From positions 1-7,919 of the forward strand of contig PKWQ01000190.1 in NCBI GenBank assembly GCA_003133265.1: a stretch of 7,919 bases of DNA. Reading direction: 5' to 3'. The translations under genes were made by a program, and so were the position numbers. Source of the stretch: Acetobacteraceae bacterium (GTDB taxonomy: Bacteria > Pseudomonadota > Alphaproteobacteria > Acetobacterales > Acetobacteraceae). The notes under the pieces are model-generated. The model did not search any database, was not told the origin of the DNA, and was given only the letters and a program-made list of their open reading frames with translations. Position 1 is the stretch's first letter. Every line of letters begins with the position of its first letter. Positions 1 to 5,961 of the stretch are shown piece by piece.

Positions 1-749
1 GCGTGCGCATCGCCACCGTGCGGCGCGGCGTCGACCCACGCCGGCACACGCTGCTCGCCTTCGGCGGCGCGGCCGGGCTGCATGTGGCGGCGATGGCGGC
101 GGAACTGGGCATCGCCCGCGTGGTGGTGCCGTTGCAGGCGTCCGTATTGTCGGCCTGGGGCATGCTGAACACCGACCTGCGGGTGGAGATGATGCGCAGC
201 CAGGGCCAGCTTGGCGGCATCGACACCGCGCGACTGCACGCGGCCTATGCGGACATGGAGCAGGAGGGCCGCGCGCGGCTGGGCTGGTTCTCCGGCGAGG
301 TCGGCGTCCGCCGCTCCGCCGACATGCGCTACGGCGAGCAGGTGTTCGAGATCGCGGTGCCGCTGGACGGGCTGGACTGGGCCGCTTCATCGCTGCCGCA
401 GGACATCGAGGAGGCGTTCCATCGCGCGCACGAGGCGCTCTACACCTACGCGCTGCGCGACCAGGACGTGGTGCTGGTCAATGCGCGCGCCTCGGTGGTC
501 GGCCACCTGCCGCCGCCGCAGGCCGCCTCCGGGCAGGCGTCAGCCGGCGCGAGCCCGGCCAAGGGCACGCGGCGGCTGCATCTGGGCGGTTGGATCGACG
601 TGCCGGTATACGGCTTCGCCACGCTGGGCGCGGCGCAGGACATCGCCGGCCCGGCCATCGTCGAGTCCGACGACACGACCGTGCTGCTGCGCGCCCAGGA
701 CCGCGCACGGTTCGACCCGCGCGGCTGGCTGACGATCGATGTCGGGTAG
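1..749 (+). CDS. Hydantoinase/5-oxoprolinase subunit A family protein, C-terminal part (5' end outside window)
   Basis: This is the last 248 or so residues of a HyuA-type protein, a family that hydrolyses cyclic amides such as hydantoins or 5-oxoproline using ATP. Full members have about 650-700 residues, so roughly a third is present. The GTG at position 3 is an internal Val codon: the text around it (RRGVDPRRHTLLAFGGAAG) matches the conserved 'GhDPRdf.L.aFGGAGp.H' block found deep inside the family, so the gene enters from the left edge. Next comes the typical ELGI..VVVP...VLSAWGMLNTDLR stretch. The C-terminal end has the usual 'GPAIVESDDTTVLL' and 'FDPRGWLTIDVG' ending of the Hydant_A_C region. 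The stop is TAG at 747-749. No subunit B gene follows: the next gene is convergent, 23 bp away, so any hyuB must lie upstream or elsewhere. The exact substrate cannot be told from this fragment. Confidence 0.9.
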   Translation, partial: VRIATVRRGVDPRRHTLLAFGGAAGLHVAAMAAELGIARVVVPLQASVLSAWGMLNTDLRVEMMRSQGQLGGIDTARLHAAYADMEQEGRARLGWFSGEVGVRRSADMRYGEQVFEIAVPLDGLDWAASSLPQDIEEAFHRAHEALYTYALRDQDVVLVNARASVVGHLPPPQAASGQASAGASPAKGTRRLHLGGWIDVPVYGFATLGAAQDIAGPAIVESDDTTVLLRAQDRARFDPRGWLTIDVG

Positions 750-772
750 GTAGGTGTTGGCCGGAAGCCCGG

Positions 773-1648
773 TTAGCGCAGGCTGCGATCCGGCGCGTCG
801 GTGCCGATCGGGCCGCTGCTGAGCGGTGCCTCGGCAACCTCGTCGTAGGTCTCGTGGGCCAGCGGCGTGCGGGCGTTCAGCGGCCGCAGGTCGCGCGGCG
901 GTGGGTTCAGGGCGCGCATCGGCGCCGACATCGGCTCGGCGCTGGCGATCTGTGCCGCGGTTTCGGGCCGGTCGTAGATGAAGCCATAGGTCGGATAGAC
1001 GCTGCCGAATTCGCCGGAGCGGCCGAGGCCGACGCGAACCGCGGTCCAGTCGTTGTTGGCCGAAACATCGACCACCGCCGTGCCGTGCGATACCCCGCCA
1101 TGGCGCATGCCCGGCCCGGCCCAATTGGCCTGATCGACCTCGATCTCGCGGGCATTGACGACCCGGCTGACGACGGCGACATGGCCGAGACGCATGCGCT
1201 GGTTGGCGGTGAAGGCAAGAACGCTGCCGGGTTCCGGCGTGTCGCCGCGGGCATACAGACCTTCCGCGTGATCCCACCAGTCCTTGGCATTGCCGGACAC
1301 CGCGATGCCGGTGGTGCCGCGCGCGAAGGCGACGCATTGCAGCACGGGGCCGTGGGCGACCCGACCATTGCCCGCCTTGGCCTGCTTCGCGCCGCCCTTG
1401 ATCGGTGCGGTCCTGCCCAGGATGATCTTGTTCGCCTGGCCCGCGACGGGCTTGGCCGCGCTGCGCGGGGCGTTCGTTTGGATGGAAACGCGATACACAT
1501 TGGCGGCGACGGCGTGCGATGCGATCGATTTGGCGGGCTGTCGGGTCGTGACGGCGGCAGCGAAAGCGCTCGGGGATGCAATGGGCAGGGACAATGCCAA
1601 GGCCGTCCCAAGCAGAAAAAACTTGCCTCCGGTGCTCCAAGACCGCAT
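773..1648 (-). CDS. Secreted CHAP-domain protein, probable peptidoglycan hydrolase
   Basis: This 291-residue protein carries a CHAP (cysteine, histidine-dependent amidohydrolase/peptidase) domain. Counting from the ATG at 1648, residues 1-30 form a signal peptide: basic start MRSWSTGGK, hydrophobic core FFLLGTALALSLPIA, and a cleavage site near SAFA. A basic, Ala-rich linker runs to about residue 95. The CHAP domain spans about 96-205, with catalytic Cys105 (VLQCVAFAR), His156 (LGHVAVVSRV) and probable third residue Asn175 (VDQANW). The tail of about 85 residues is Pro/Ala-rich. The frame stays open upstream to another ATG at 1711, but the 1648 start is preferred because it puts the signal peptide at the very N-terminus and follows AGGAAG (1660-1665, 11-nt spacer) and GGAG (1652-1655). 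By family knowledge CHAP proteins cut peptidoglycan peptide or amide bonds, so a periplasmic cell-wall role is inferred. The stop is TAA at 773-775, facing the hydantoinase gene tail to tail. Confidence 0.88.
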   Translation of the reverse strand: MRSWSTGGKFFLLGTALALSLPIASPSAFAAAVTTRQPAKSIASHAVAANVYRVSIQTNAPRSAAKPVAGQANKIILGRTAPIKGGAKQAKAGNGRVAHGPVLQCVAFARGTTGIAVSGNAKDWWDHAEGLYARGDTPEPGSVLAFTANQRMRLGHVAVVSRVVNAREIEVDQANWAGPGMRHGGVSHGTAVVDVSANNDWTAVRVGLGRSGEFGSVYPTYGFIYDRPETAAQIASAEPMSAPMRALNPPPRDLRPLNARTPLAHETYDEVAEAPLSSGPIGTDAPDRSLR

Positions 1649-1727
1649 GCGCTCCGCCCCTTCCTGTAATCCCGCTTTCGACACCAAAAACCGCTCAGCG
1701 GCATCAGGCACGAGGCTCGGTAGCAGC

Positions 1728-1750
1728 AGGGTTGCAAAGCTGACAACCCT
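1728..1750. promoter_or_regulatory. Inverted repeat in the leader of the CHAP gene
   Basis: A perfect 7-bp inverted repeat, AGGGTTG (1728-1734) and CAACCCT (1744-1750), is separated by 9 nt. It sits about 80-100 bp upstream of the preferred CHAP start and outside any supported gene. It could be a regulator binding site or a small RNA hairpin in a long 5' leader. I see no convincing -35/-10 pair to place it relative to transcription. A second, weaker symmetric site, TGTGGATATGTCACA (1798-1812), lies further upstream. Confidence 0.4.
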
Positions 1751-1872
1751 TCACGAGCGAGAAATCGGCGGAGGCAATCGATTTGCCATCTCGCCCCTGT
1801 GGATATGTCACAGTTCTCGGAAAATCGTCCTAATCACCTGAATTTGATGCGGAGCCGGTCAAGTGCCCGACT

Positions 1873-1914
1873 CCGTGGCGGAGGGAGGACTCGTTGCTTC
1901 CCCCTTCGCCACGG
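1873..1914 (-). terminator. Stem-loop behind ridA, possible terminator without a strong U tract
   Basis: The arms CCGTGGCG (1873-1880) and CGCCACGG (1907-1914) are perfect reverse complements. Inside them a purine-rich run (1881-1888) faces a pyrimidine-rich run (1898-1906) and extends the stem by several more pairs with one mismatch and a G-U. The stem begins 10 nt beyond the ridA stop, where a transcript end is expected. There is no T run on either side, so it is not a textbook intrinsic terminator. It may be a 3'-end stabilising or processing hairpin. Confidence 0.45.
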
Positions 1915-1924
1915 TACGCCGCAA

Positions 1925-2275
1925 TCATTTACAGGCGGTAATCATGATCTCCACCAGGCAACGCGCGTCGGCCATGTTGGACTGCACGCAGGCGCGGACC
2001 GGGGCCAGACCGGCCGGCAGCCAGGCACTCCACAGCTCGTTCATCGCCTCGCGGTCGCGGATGTCCTTGAGCCAGATGATCGCCTGCAACAGCCGGGTCT
2101 TGTCGGTGCCGTGCGTCTCCAGCAGCGCGTCGATGGTCTCCAGCACCTCGGCGGTCTGGCCTTTGATGTCCTTGCCGACATCCTTGGCGGTGCAGCCCTG
2201 GAGATAGACAAAGCCATGATGTTCCACGGCTTTGGACAGGATCTTGTTCGGTTCCGTCCGGATGATCTTGCTCAT
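1925..2275 (-). CDS. RidA family (YjgF/YER057c/UK114) enamine/imine deaminase-like protein
   Basis: This 116-residue protein, typical in length for the family, belongs to the RidA superfamily. Its best-known members hydrolyse reactive 2-aminoacrylate-type enamines/imines released by PLP enzymes, giving a keto acid and ammonia. The family pattern is clear: MSKIIRTEPNKILSKAVEHHG, GFVYLQG, DIKGQTAEVLETIDALL, the I.WL.DI......N..W.AW segment, then APVRACVQ with the substrate-binding Arg94 and the VEI (108-110) near the C-terminus. The text looks closest to the YjgF-like subgroup often annotated cd06150 rather than canonical RidA, so the substrate may differ. ATG at 2275 follows AGGAAGG (2281-2287) with a 5-nt spacer. 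It lies 90 bp behind the lipoprotein gene on the same strand, so it may be co-transcribed or have its own promoter. The nearby amidase and hydantoinase genes would fit amide/nitrogen metabolism, but that link is only inferred. Confidence 0.9.
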   Translation of the reverse strand: MSKIIRTEPNKILSKAVEHHGFVYLQGCTAKDVGKDIKGQTAEVLETIDALLETHGTDKTRLLQAIIWLKDIRDREAMNELWSAWLPAGLAPVRACVQSNMADARCLVEIMITACK

Positions 2276-2365
2276 GCGCGCCTTCCTGGTTGCGGTGATC
2301 AGGCGTTCTAGGGCGGGCGAGCCAGCCGGGCAAGATTATGCGCGGCGCCGGATGGTCTTGCGAGG

Positions 2366-2779
2366 TTACGGCTTGGTCGTCGGCGGTACCGACAGCGGCT
2401 GTCCCGGCGGTGGTGTTGGCGCCGACCGCGCCGTTGCCGGTGCGGGTGGCGGTGTCGCTGCCGGCGCCACTGACGCGGGGGTTGCCGCCGCGCCGTTGCT
2501 GCGCATGCAGTCGTTATACATCGACCCATAGGAAAACTGGTCGGCGAGATCGTTGGTCGGCGACGGCGGCATCGCCGAATACGGAGAGTCACGGGTGGAG
2601 GACGGCTGATACAGGCTGGTGCGGTTGGCGCGCTCGAACGACTGGTCCGCGCGTTGGCGGCAAGCGGCGATCATCGCTTGGTCGGAACGCGACTGACCGC
2701 CGGAACTCGGCTCCAGGGCGCAACTCGCCAGGGCGAGCAGCAGCGTTACAGCGCCAGCGATACGCGGAGGATGGATCAT
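2366..2779 (-). CDS. Small lipoprotein of unknown function
   Basis: This 137-residue protein has a lipoprotein signal peptide: short basic start MIHPPR, hydrophobic stretch IAGAVTLLLALAS, and lipobox LASC with Cys20 as the expected lipidated residue. Ala follows at +2, so sorting to the outer membrane is plausible. The mature part has a compact core (about 33-95) with ACRQRADQSFERANR, a DSPYS motif, LADQFSYGSMYNDCMRSNG and two further Cys residues (40 and 91) that could pair. The last 40 residues are Ala/Pro/Thr-rich and probably disordered. The core resembles small lipoproteins I recall from Acetobacteraceae, of unknown role. The start is firm: AGGAG (2787-2791) lies 7 nt upstream, and the ATG overlaps the stop of the preceding gene (ATGA), so the two are probably translationally coupled. 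The stop is TAA at 2366-2368. Confidence 0.82.
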   Translation of the reverse strand: MIHPPRIAGAVTLLLALASCALEPSSGGQSRSDQAMIAACRQRADQSFERANRTSLYQPSSTRDSPYSAMPPSPTNDLADQFSYGSMYNDCMRSNGAAATPASVAPAATPPPAPATARSAPTPPPGQPLSVPPTTKP

Positions 2780-3312
2780 GCGGTTGCTCCTGTCAGGCGA
2801 GCCGGCGGATGCCCGCTCTCGCCGAGTCGTTTGCCAAGATGGACCCGAAAATCGGTTTCGTCGAAACGCGCCTCCGCCGTCAACGGCACATGGGCGGCGG
2901 CGCCGAGCAATGCCGGATGCAGTTCCGCCCCATCGCGCGTCAACGCGATCAGTTCCGCCAACCAGCGCGCGCGCGCCAGCAGATCGACCAGCGCCAGCAG
3001 CCTGAGGCAGAGCGACAGGCCGTAGCTGTTATCCATTCCCACCGTGCCGTCCACCGCGCCGGCCCAGCAGCACGCATCCGCGTCGGACAGCGCGAGGTCC
3101 AGGAAACCGCCATCGCGGCGGCGAAAGCGAAAGCCGCGCGGGCTGCCCCAACTGGCCGCGATCGCGGCCTGGCGCGCGGCATGCCACGCCAGCTCCAGAT
3201 CGCGCCCGCGCACCGGGGGCAGCGCCTCGGGCGAGATGTCGACCAGATAGGTCAGCGATCCATCCGCGCCCTGGCCGACGCGGACGGTGGGGGACAGTTC
3301 CGTCGATTTCAT
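2776..3312 (-). CDS. Conserved-looking hypothetical protein, first gene of a pair with the lipoprotein
   Basis: I do not recognise this 178-residue protein. It has no signal peptide and no clear transmembrane segment, so it is probably cytoplasmic. Features: a beta-like N-terminal section (VRVGQGADGSLTYLVDISPEALPP), an Arg-rich patch RGFRFRRRDGG (59-69), a DADACCWAGAVDG segment with a Cys pair (81-82), a Leu-rich helix (about 99-123) and a C-terminal part with E..FDETDFRVHLGKRL. Base composition and codon use match the neighbours. The start at 3312 has only a weak ribosome-binding sequence, and no in-frame alternative lies just upstream. Its TGA overlaps the ATG of the lipoprotein gene. It is divergent from the amidase gene, with 67 bp between the starts that must hold promoters for both. 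Confidence 0.75.
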   Translation of the reverse strand: MKSTELSPTVRVGQGADGSLTYLVDISPEALPPVRGRDLELAWHAARQAAIAASWGSPRGFRFRRRDGGFLDLALSDADACCWAGAVDGTVGMDNSYGLSLCLRLLALVDLLARARWLAELIALTRDGAELHPALLGAAAHVPLTAEARFDETDFRVHLGKRLGESGHPPARLTGATA

Positions 3313-3367
3313 CGATTCAAGGATGGACCCGCCCGCCCGGCTGCGCCAGCCTGATGGCTGTATTCGC

Positions 3368-3372
3368 AGGAG
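3368..3372 (+). promoter_or_regulatory. Ribosome-binding site fixing the amidase start
   Basis: AGGAG with a 7-nt spacer precedes the ATG at 3380. This decides between that start and the in-frame ATGs at 3287 and 3323. The latter would overlap or crowd the divergent gene and would add residues unlike the family N-terminus. Confidence 0.75.
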
Positions 3373-3379
3373 ATGTCAC

Positions 3380-4648
3380 ATGCCGGACCTGGCCCGCCTG
3401 ACCGCCACCGAAGCCGCGCGGTTGGTCCGCGACGGCCATGTCGAACCGATGGAGGTGATGGAGGCCTGCCTCGACCGCATCGACCAGCACGAGGGCGAGC
3501 GCCATGCCTTCGCCTTTCTGGACGCCGACGCCGCCAGCCGCGCCGCTTCCCGGCCGCGCCCCGGCCCGCTCGCCGGATTGCCGATCGGGGTGAAAGACGT
3601 CCTGGACACCGCCGATATGCCAAGCCAATACGGCTCGCCGATCTGGCAAGACTGGCGGCCAAAGGCCGATTGCGCCGCCGTCGCCGCCGCGCGCGCCGCC
3701 GGGGCGGTGGTGGTCGGCAAGACGGTGACGACCGAGTTCGCCACCCGCACGCCGGGCCCGACCACCAACCCCGCCAATCCCGCGCACACCCCAGGCGGCT
3801 CCTCCTCCGGCTCGGCGGCGGGCGTGGCGGACTGCTTCTTCCCGCTCGCCTTCGGCACCCAGACCGCCGGCAGCATCATCCGCCCGGCCGCCTTCTGCGG
3901 CGCGGTCGGCTACAAGCCGAGCTTCGGCACGATCAACCGGGTCGGCATGAAGATCATGTCCGATAGCCTGGACACCGTGGGCGTGATCGCCCGCAGCGTC
4001 GCCGATTGCGCGCTGTTCGCCTCCGTCGTTTCCGGGCGCGCCCTCGGCAACCCCGACGCGAAGCCCGACCGCGCGCCGCGCATCGGCATCTGCCGCTCGC
4101 CATCCTGGGACCACGCCGCGCCGGAAACCCAGGCGCTGCTGGCACAGGTGGCGGACACGCTCGCCCGTGCCGGCGCGACGGTCAGCGAGCGCGAACTGCC
4201 GGCCTCGTTCAATGAGTTGGAGACCGCCCATCCGATCGTGATGAACGCCGAGAGCGGCCGGGCGATGGCCTGGGAACTGAACAACGCCCGGTCGTTGCTG
4301 TCGGAGGTGCTGCGGGAACGGCTGGAATGGGGGCTGGCCCAGCCCGAGGCGGCGCTGGACGCGGCCTACGCCACCTTCGCCGCGACCCAGGCAGCATTTC
4401 CCGCCGTGATGGCGGGGCTCGATATCCTGGTGACCCCCTCCGCGCCGGGCGAGGCGCCGGCCGGGCTCGCATGGACCGGCGATCCGGTCTTCAACTATCT
4501 CTGGACCAGCCTGCATGTGCCCTGCGTCACGGTGCCTGCCGGCAACGGACCGAACGGCCTGCCGCTCGGCATCCAGATCGTCGGGCGCAAGGGCGAGGAC
4601 CGCGCCACGCTGGCCTGGGCGCAGTGGGTCGCGGCGGCGATCGGCTAG
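3380..4648 (+). CDS. Amidase signature family enzyme
   Basis: This 422-residue enzyme belongs to the amidase signature family, which hydrolyses carboxamide bonds to acid and amine or ammonia through a Ser-cisSer-Lys triad. All three residues are visible: Lys72 in PIGVKDVLDTADMP, cis-Ser141 in the Gly/Ser-rich PGGSSSGSAAG, and nucleophile Ser165 in GTQTAGSIIRPAAFCG. The spacings (69 and 24 residues) match the family. The GYKPSFG block follows, and the C-terminal LDILVTPSAPGEAP and VTVPAGNGPNGLPLGIQIVG segments are typical. It is shorter than GatA (about 480 residues), and no gatB or gatC is adjacent, so a catabolic amidase is more likely than the tRNA amidotransferase subunit. The Ser165 motif reads TAGS where many members have GGS. 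The substrate is unknown. It is transcribed alone, divergent from the hypothetical protein and convergent with gloA, and ends in TAG at 4646-4648. Confidence 0.93.
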   Translation: MPDLARLTATEAARLVRDGHVEPMEVMEACLDRIDQHEGERHAFAFLDADAASRAASRPRPGPLAGLPIGVKDVLDTADMPSQYGSPIWQDWRPKADCAAVAAARAAGAVVVGKTVTTEFATRTPGPTTNPANPAHTPGGSSSGSAAGVADCFFPLAFGTQTAGSIIRPAAFCGAVGYKPSFGTINRVGMKIMSDSLDTVGVIARSVADCALFASVVSGRALGNPDAKPDRAPRIGICRSPSWDHAAPETQALLAQVADTLARAGATVSERELPASFNELETAHPIVMNAESGRAMAWELNNARSLLSEVLRERLEWGLAQPEAALDAAYATFAATQAAFPAVMAGLDILVTPSAPGEAPAGLAWTGDPVFNYLWTSLHVPCVTVPAGNGPNGLPLGIQIVGRKGEDRATLAWAQWVAAAIG

Positions 4649-4665
4649 GCGAGAGTTCAAACCAT

Positions 4666-4696
4666 CCATCGTCCCCGCTGCGCGCGGGGACGATGG
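4666..4696. terminator. Perfect 13-bp hairpin between convergent amidase and gloA genes
   Basis: CCATCGTCCCCGC (4666-4678) and GCGGGGACGATGG (4684-4696) form a perfect 13-bp stem with a 5-nt loop. It lies 17 bp after the amidase stop and 9 bp after the gloA stop, read on their own strands, so it could serve as a shared bidirectional terminator. The + transcript meets only AAAC and the - transcript a short ATGGTTT, so neither has a proper U tract. The CCCCGC...GCGGGG core also resembles REP-like extragenic palindromes that occur in many copies in some genomes. Confidence 0.6.
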
Positions 4697-4705
4697 AAAC
4701 GCCGG

Positions 4706-5092
4706 TCAGGCGCGCTGCACCAGCTCGATCTTGTAGCCGTCGGGGTCTTCGACGAAGGCGATGATGGTGGTGCCGAACTTCACCGGCCCGGCCTCGCGGG
4801 TGACCTTGCCGCCGCCGGCGCGAACCTTCTCGCAGGTGGCGGCCACATCCGGCACGCCGATCGCGAGATGGCCGAACGCGGTGCCCTGCTCGTACTTCTC
4901 GACGCCGTAGTTATAGGTGAGTTCGACCACGGAATTGCTGTCCTCGTCGCCATAGCCGACGAAGGCGAGGCTGTATTTGCCGTCCGGCACGTCGCGGCGG
5001 CGCAGCTCCTTCATGCCGAGTTGCTTGGTGTAGAATGCGACACTGCGATCCAGATCGCCGACGCGGAGCATGGTGTGCAGGAAACGGCTCAT
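4706..5092 (-). CDS. gloA: Lactoylglutathione lyase (glyoxalase I)
   Basis: This 128-residue protein is glyoxalase I, which converts the hemithioacetal of methylglyoxal and glutathione to S-lactoylglutathione in the cytoplasm. It is close to E. coli GloA over nearly its whole length (FLHTMLRVGDLDRSVAFYTKQLGMK, KYSLAFVGYG, VELTYN, GHLAI, GGKVTREAGPVK, AFVEDPDGYKIEL). The four metal ligands are present: His6, Glu57, His75 and Glu123, the set used by the small Ni(II)/Co(II)-type enzymes. The length is also typical of these bacterial forms rather than the longer Zn-type ones. Its ATG overlaps the lpxI TGA (ATGA), and its ribosome-binding sequence GGGAG lies inside the last lpxI codons with a 7-nt spacer. 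It should therefore be co-transcribed and translationally coupled with lpxI. Glyoxalase I is not part of lipid A synthesis, so the pairing is positional. Confidence 0.95.
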   Translation of the reverse strand: MSRFLHTMLRVGDLDRSVAFYTKQLGMKELRRRDVPDGKYSLAFVGYGDEDSNSVVELTYNYGVEKYEQGTAFGHLAIGVPDVAATCEKVRAGGGKVTREAGPVKFGTTIIAFVEDPDGYKIELVQRA

Positions 5093-5961
5093 TGGGTTTC
5101 TCCCTGTTCGAGCGGGTTGTCGGGGTCGAGTCCTAGCAGAAAAAGTCCCGCGGCATCCGCCTCGGCGATCGCGGCGGCGCGCTCCGCAAGGATGGTGCCC
5201 CCGGCCTCGAAGGCGATGCCACGCAGCCCGGCAACCGCAGCGCCGCGCACGGTGCGCGGGCCGATGGTGGGCAGGTCGGCGCGGCGATCCTGGCCCGGTT
5301 TGACCAGCTTGACCAGCACCCCGCCAGGACCGTGACGCGCGAGCGGGCCAGAGCGGGCCAGCATGGCATCGGTGCCCTCCGCCGCCTCCACCGCCAGCAC
5401 GATGCCCTGCTGCACCACGCAGCCCTGCCCGACATCCACCGCGCCGAGCGCGCGGGCAACCGCGATGGCGCGCACGATGTCGGCCATCGCCTGGGCGTCC
5501 GGCGCCATCTTGCTCAGCAGCCCCTTGGGGCCGAGCGCCTCGAACAGGATGTCGTGGGCGCCGAGCACGGTGAACCCTTCCTCGGCCAATATCTTGACGA
5601 CGGCAGCGAGCAGCCCGTCGTCGCCGGCGAAGGCGGCCCGGCCGATACGGGCGAGAATGCGCGCGCCCTCGGCGTCCGGACGAAGTGCGAGGACCGAGGG
5701 ACGCCGGATCGGGCCAACCATGACCAGATCGCGGCAGCCATGCAGGCGCAGTGCGGCCAGGATGCGCCCGGCAGCACCTATGCGGATGATTTCATGCGGA
5801 AACGGCGCCAGCACCCGCTGCTCCGCGAAGCCTTCCAACCCGACGAGGAATACCTCTCGCCCGGCGGCGAGCGCGGCTTCGGCGACGCGCGCCGGCAGAA
5901 CCCCGCCGCCAGCGAGGATGCCCAGATTGGCCGGCATTGTCCGCTGTGCTTCGGCAGGCAT
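5089..5961 (-). CDS. lpxI: UDP-2,3-diacylglucosamine pyrophosphatase LpxI
   Basis: LpxI (formerly DUF1009) hydrolyses UDP-2,3-diacylglucosamine to 2,3-diacylglucosamine 1-phosphate (lipid X) and UMP. It replaces the unrelated LpxH in most alphaproteobacteria. Motifs in order for the 290-residue form: LGILAGGGVLP (13-23), VGPIRRPS (82-89), AGDDGLLAA (112-120), LGAHDIL (133-139), VVQQGIVLAVEAAEGTDAML (182-201) and KPGQDRRADLPTIGPRTV (221-238). Asp229 in DLPT probably corresponds to the essential Asp studied in the Caulobacter enzyme. AGGTIL (253-258) is near the end. The start is uncertain: ATG at 5961 has a weak GGA, and ATG at 5937 (residue 9) would begin MPANLGILAGGG, closer to the family N-terminus. 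Neither has a strong ribosome-binding sequence. Upstream lpxA is about 400 bp away, so lpxI (with gloA) probably has its own promoter. A 10-bp tandem duplication (5341-5360) lies inside without breaking the frame. Confidence 0.95.
   Translation of the reverse strand: MPAEAQRTMPANLGILAGGGVLPARVAEAALAAGREVFLVGLEGFAEQRVLAPFPHEIIRIGAAGRILAALRLHGCRDLVMVGPIRRPSVLALRPDAEGARILARIGRAAFAGDDGLLAAVVKILAEEGFTVLGAHDILFEALGPKGLLSKMAPDAQAMADIVRAIAVARALGAVDVGQGCVVQQGIVLAVEAAEGTDAMLARSGPLARHGPGGVLVKLVKPGQDRRADLPTIGPRTVRGAAVAGLRGIAFEAGGTILAERAAAIAEADAAGLFLLGLDPDNPLEQGETQ

Larger units (their letters stand above)
1649..1924. other. Intergenic region between the CHAP gene and ridA
   Basis: This 276-bp gap is less GC-rich than its surroundings. 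It must carry the promoter of the CHAP gene and the 3' end of the ridA transcript, both on the - strand. Visible structure: AGGAAG ribosome-binding sequence at 1660-1665, inverted repeat at 1728-1750, the partly symmetric TGTG/CACA site at 1798-1812, and a long stem-loop at 1873-1914. Open frames crossing it in either direction lack a ribosome-binding site and show no recognisable protein. A TTGACC on the - strand near 1857-1862 has no good -10 partner. Confidence 0.5.

Noticed and set aside
540..1640. Long - strand frame spanning the hydantoinase end and the CHAP gene.
   Set aside because: It overlaps two well-supported genes in another frame and reads as Arg/Pro/Gly-rich low complexity.
1798..1812. 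TGTGGATATGTCACA as a CRP/FNR-type site.
   Set aside because: The half-sites are spaced 5 nt rather than 6 and one arm has a mismatch, so it cannot be assigned to that regulator family. Kept only as a symmetric site.
2380..2500. GC-rich short repeats in the 3' part of the lipoprotein gene as a repeat array.
   Set aside because: There is no fixed unit or spacer. They encode the Ala/Pro/Thr-rich tail.
3347..3360. CAGCC-TGAT-GGCTG hairpin upstream of the amidase as a riboswitch or operator.
   Set aside because: Only 5 bp with a 4-nt loop, expected by chance at this GC content.
3317..4669. Long open frame on the - strand opposite the amidase gene (about 450 codons).
   Set aside because: It is a GC-driven mirror of the amidase gene: Arg/Gly/Ala-rich text, no family motifs, no ribosome-binding site. 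The amidase has its full triad.
5341..5360. Tandem 10-bp duplication (GAGCGGGCCA twice) in lpxI as a frameshift sign.
   Set aside because: Conserved motifs on both sides (EGTDAML and KPGQDRRADLPT) are in the same frame, so the reading frame is intact. Probably local sequence simplicity.
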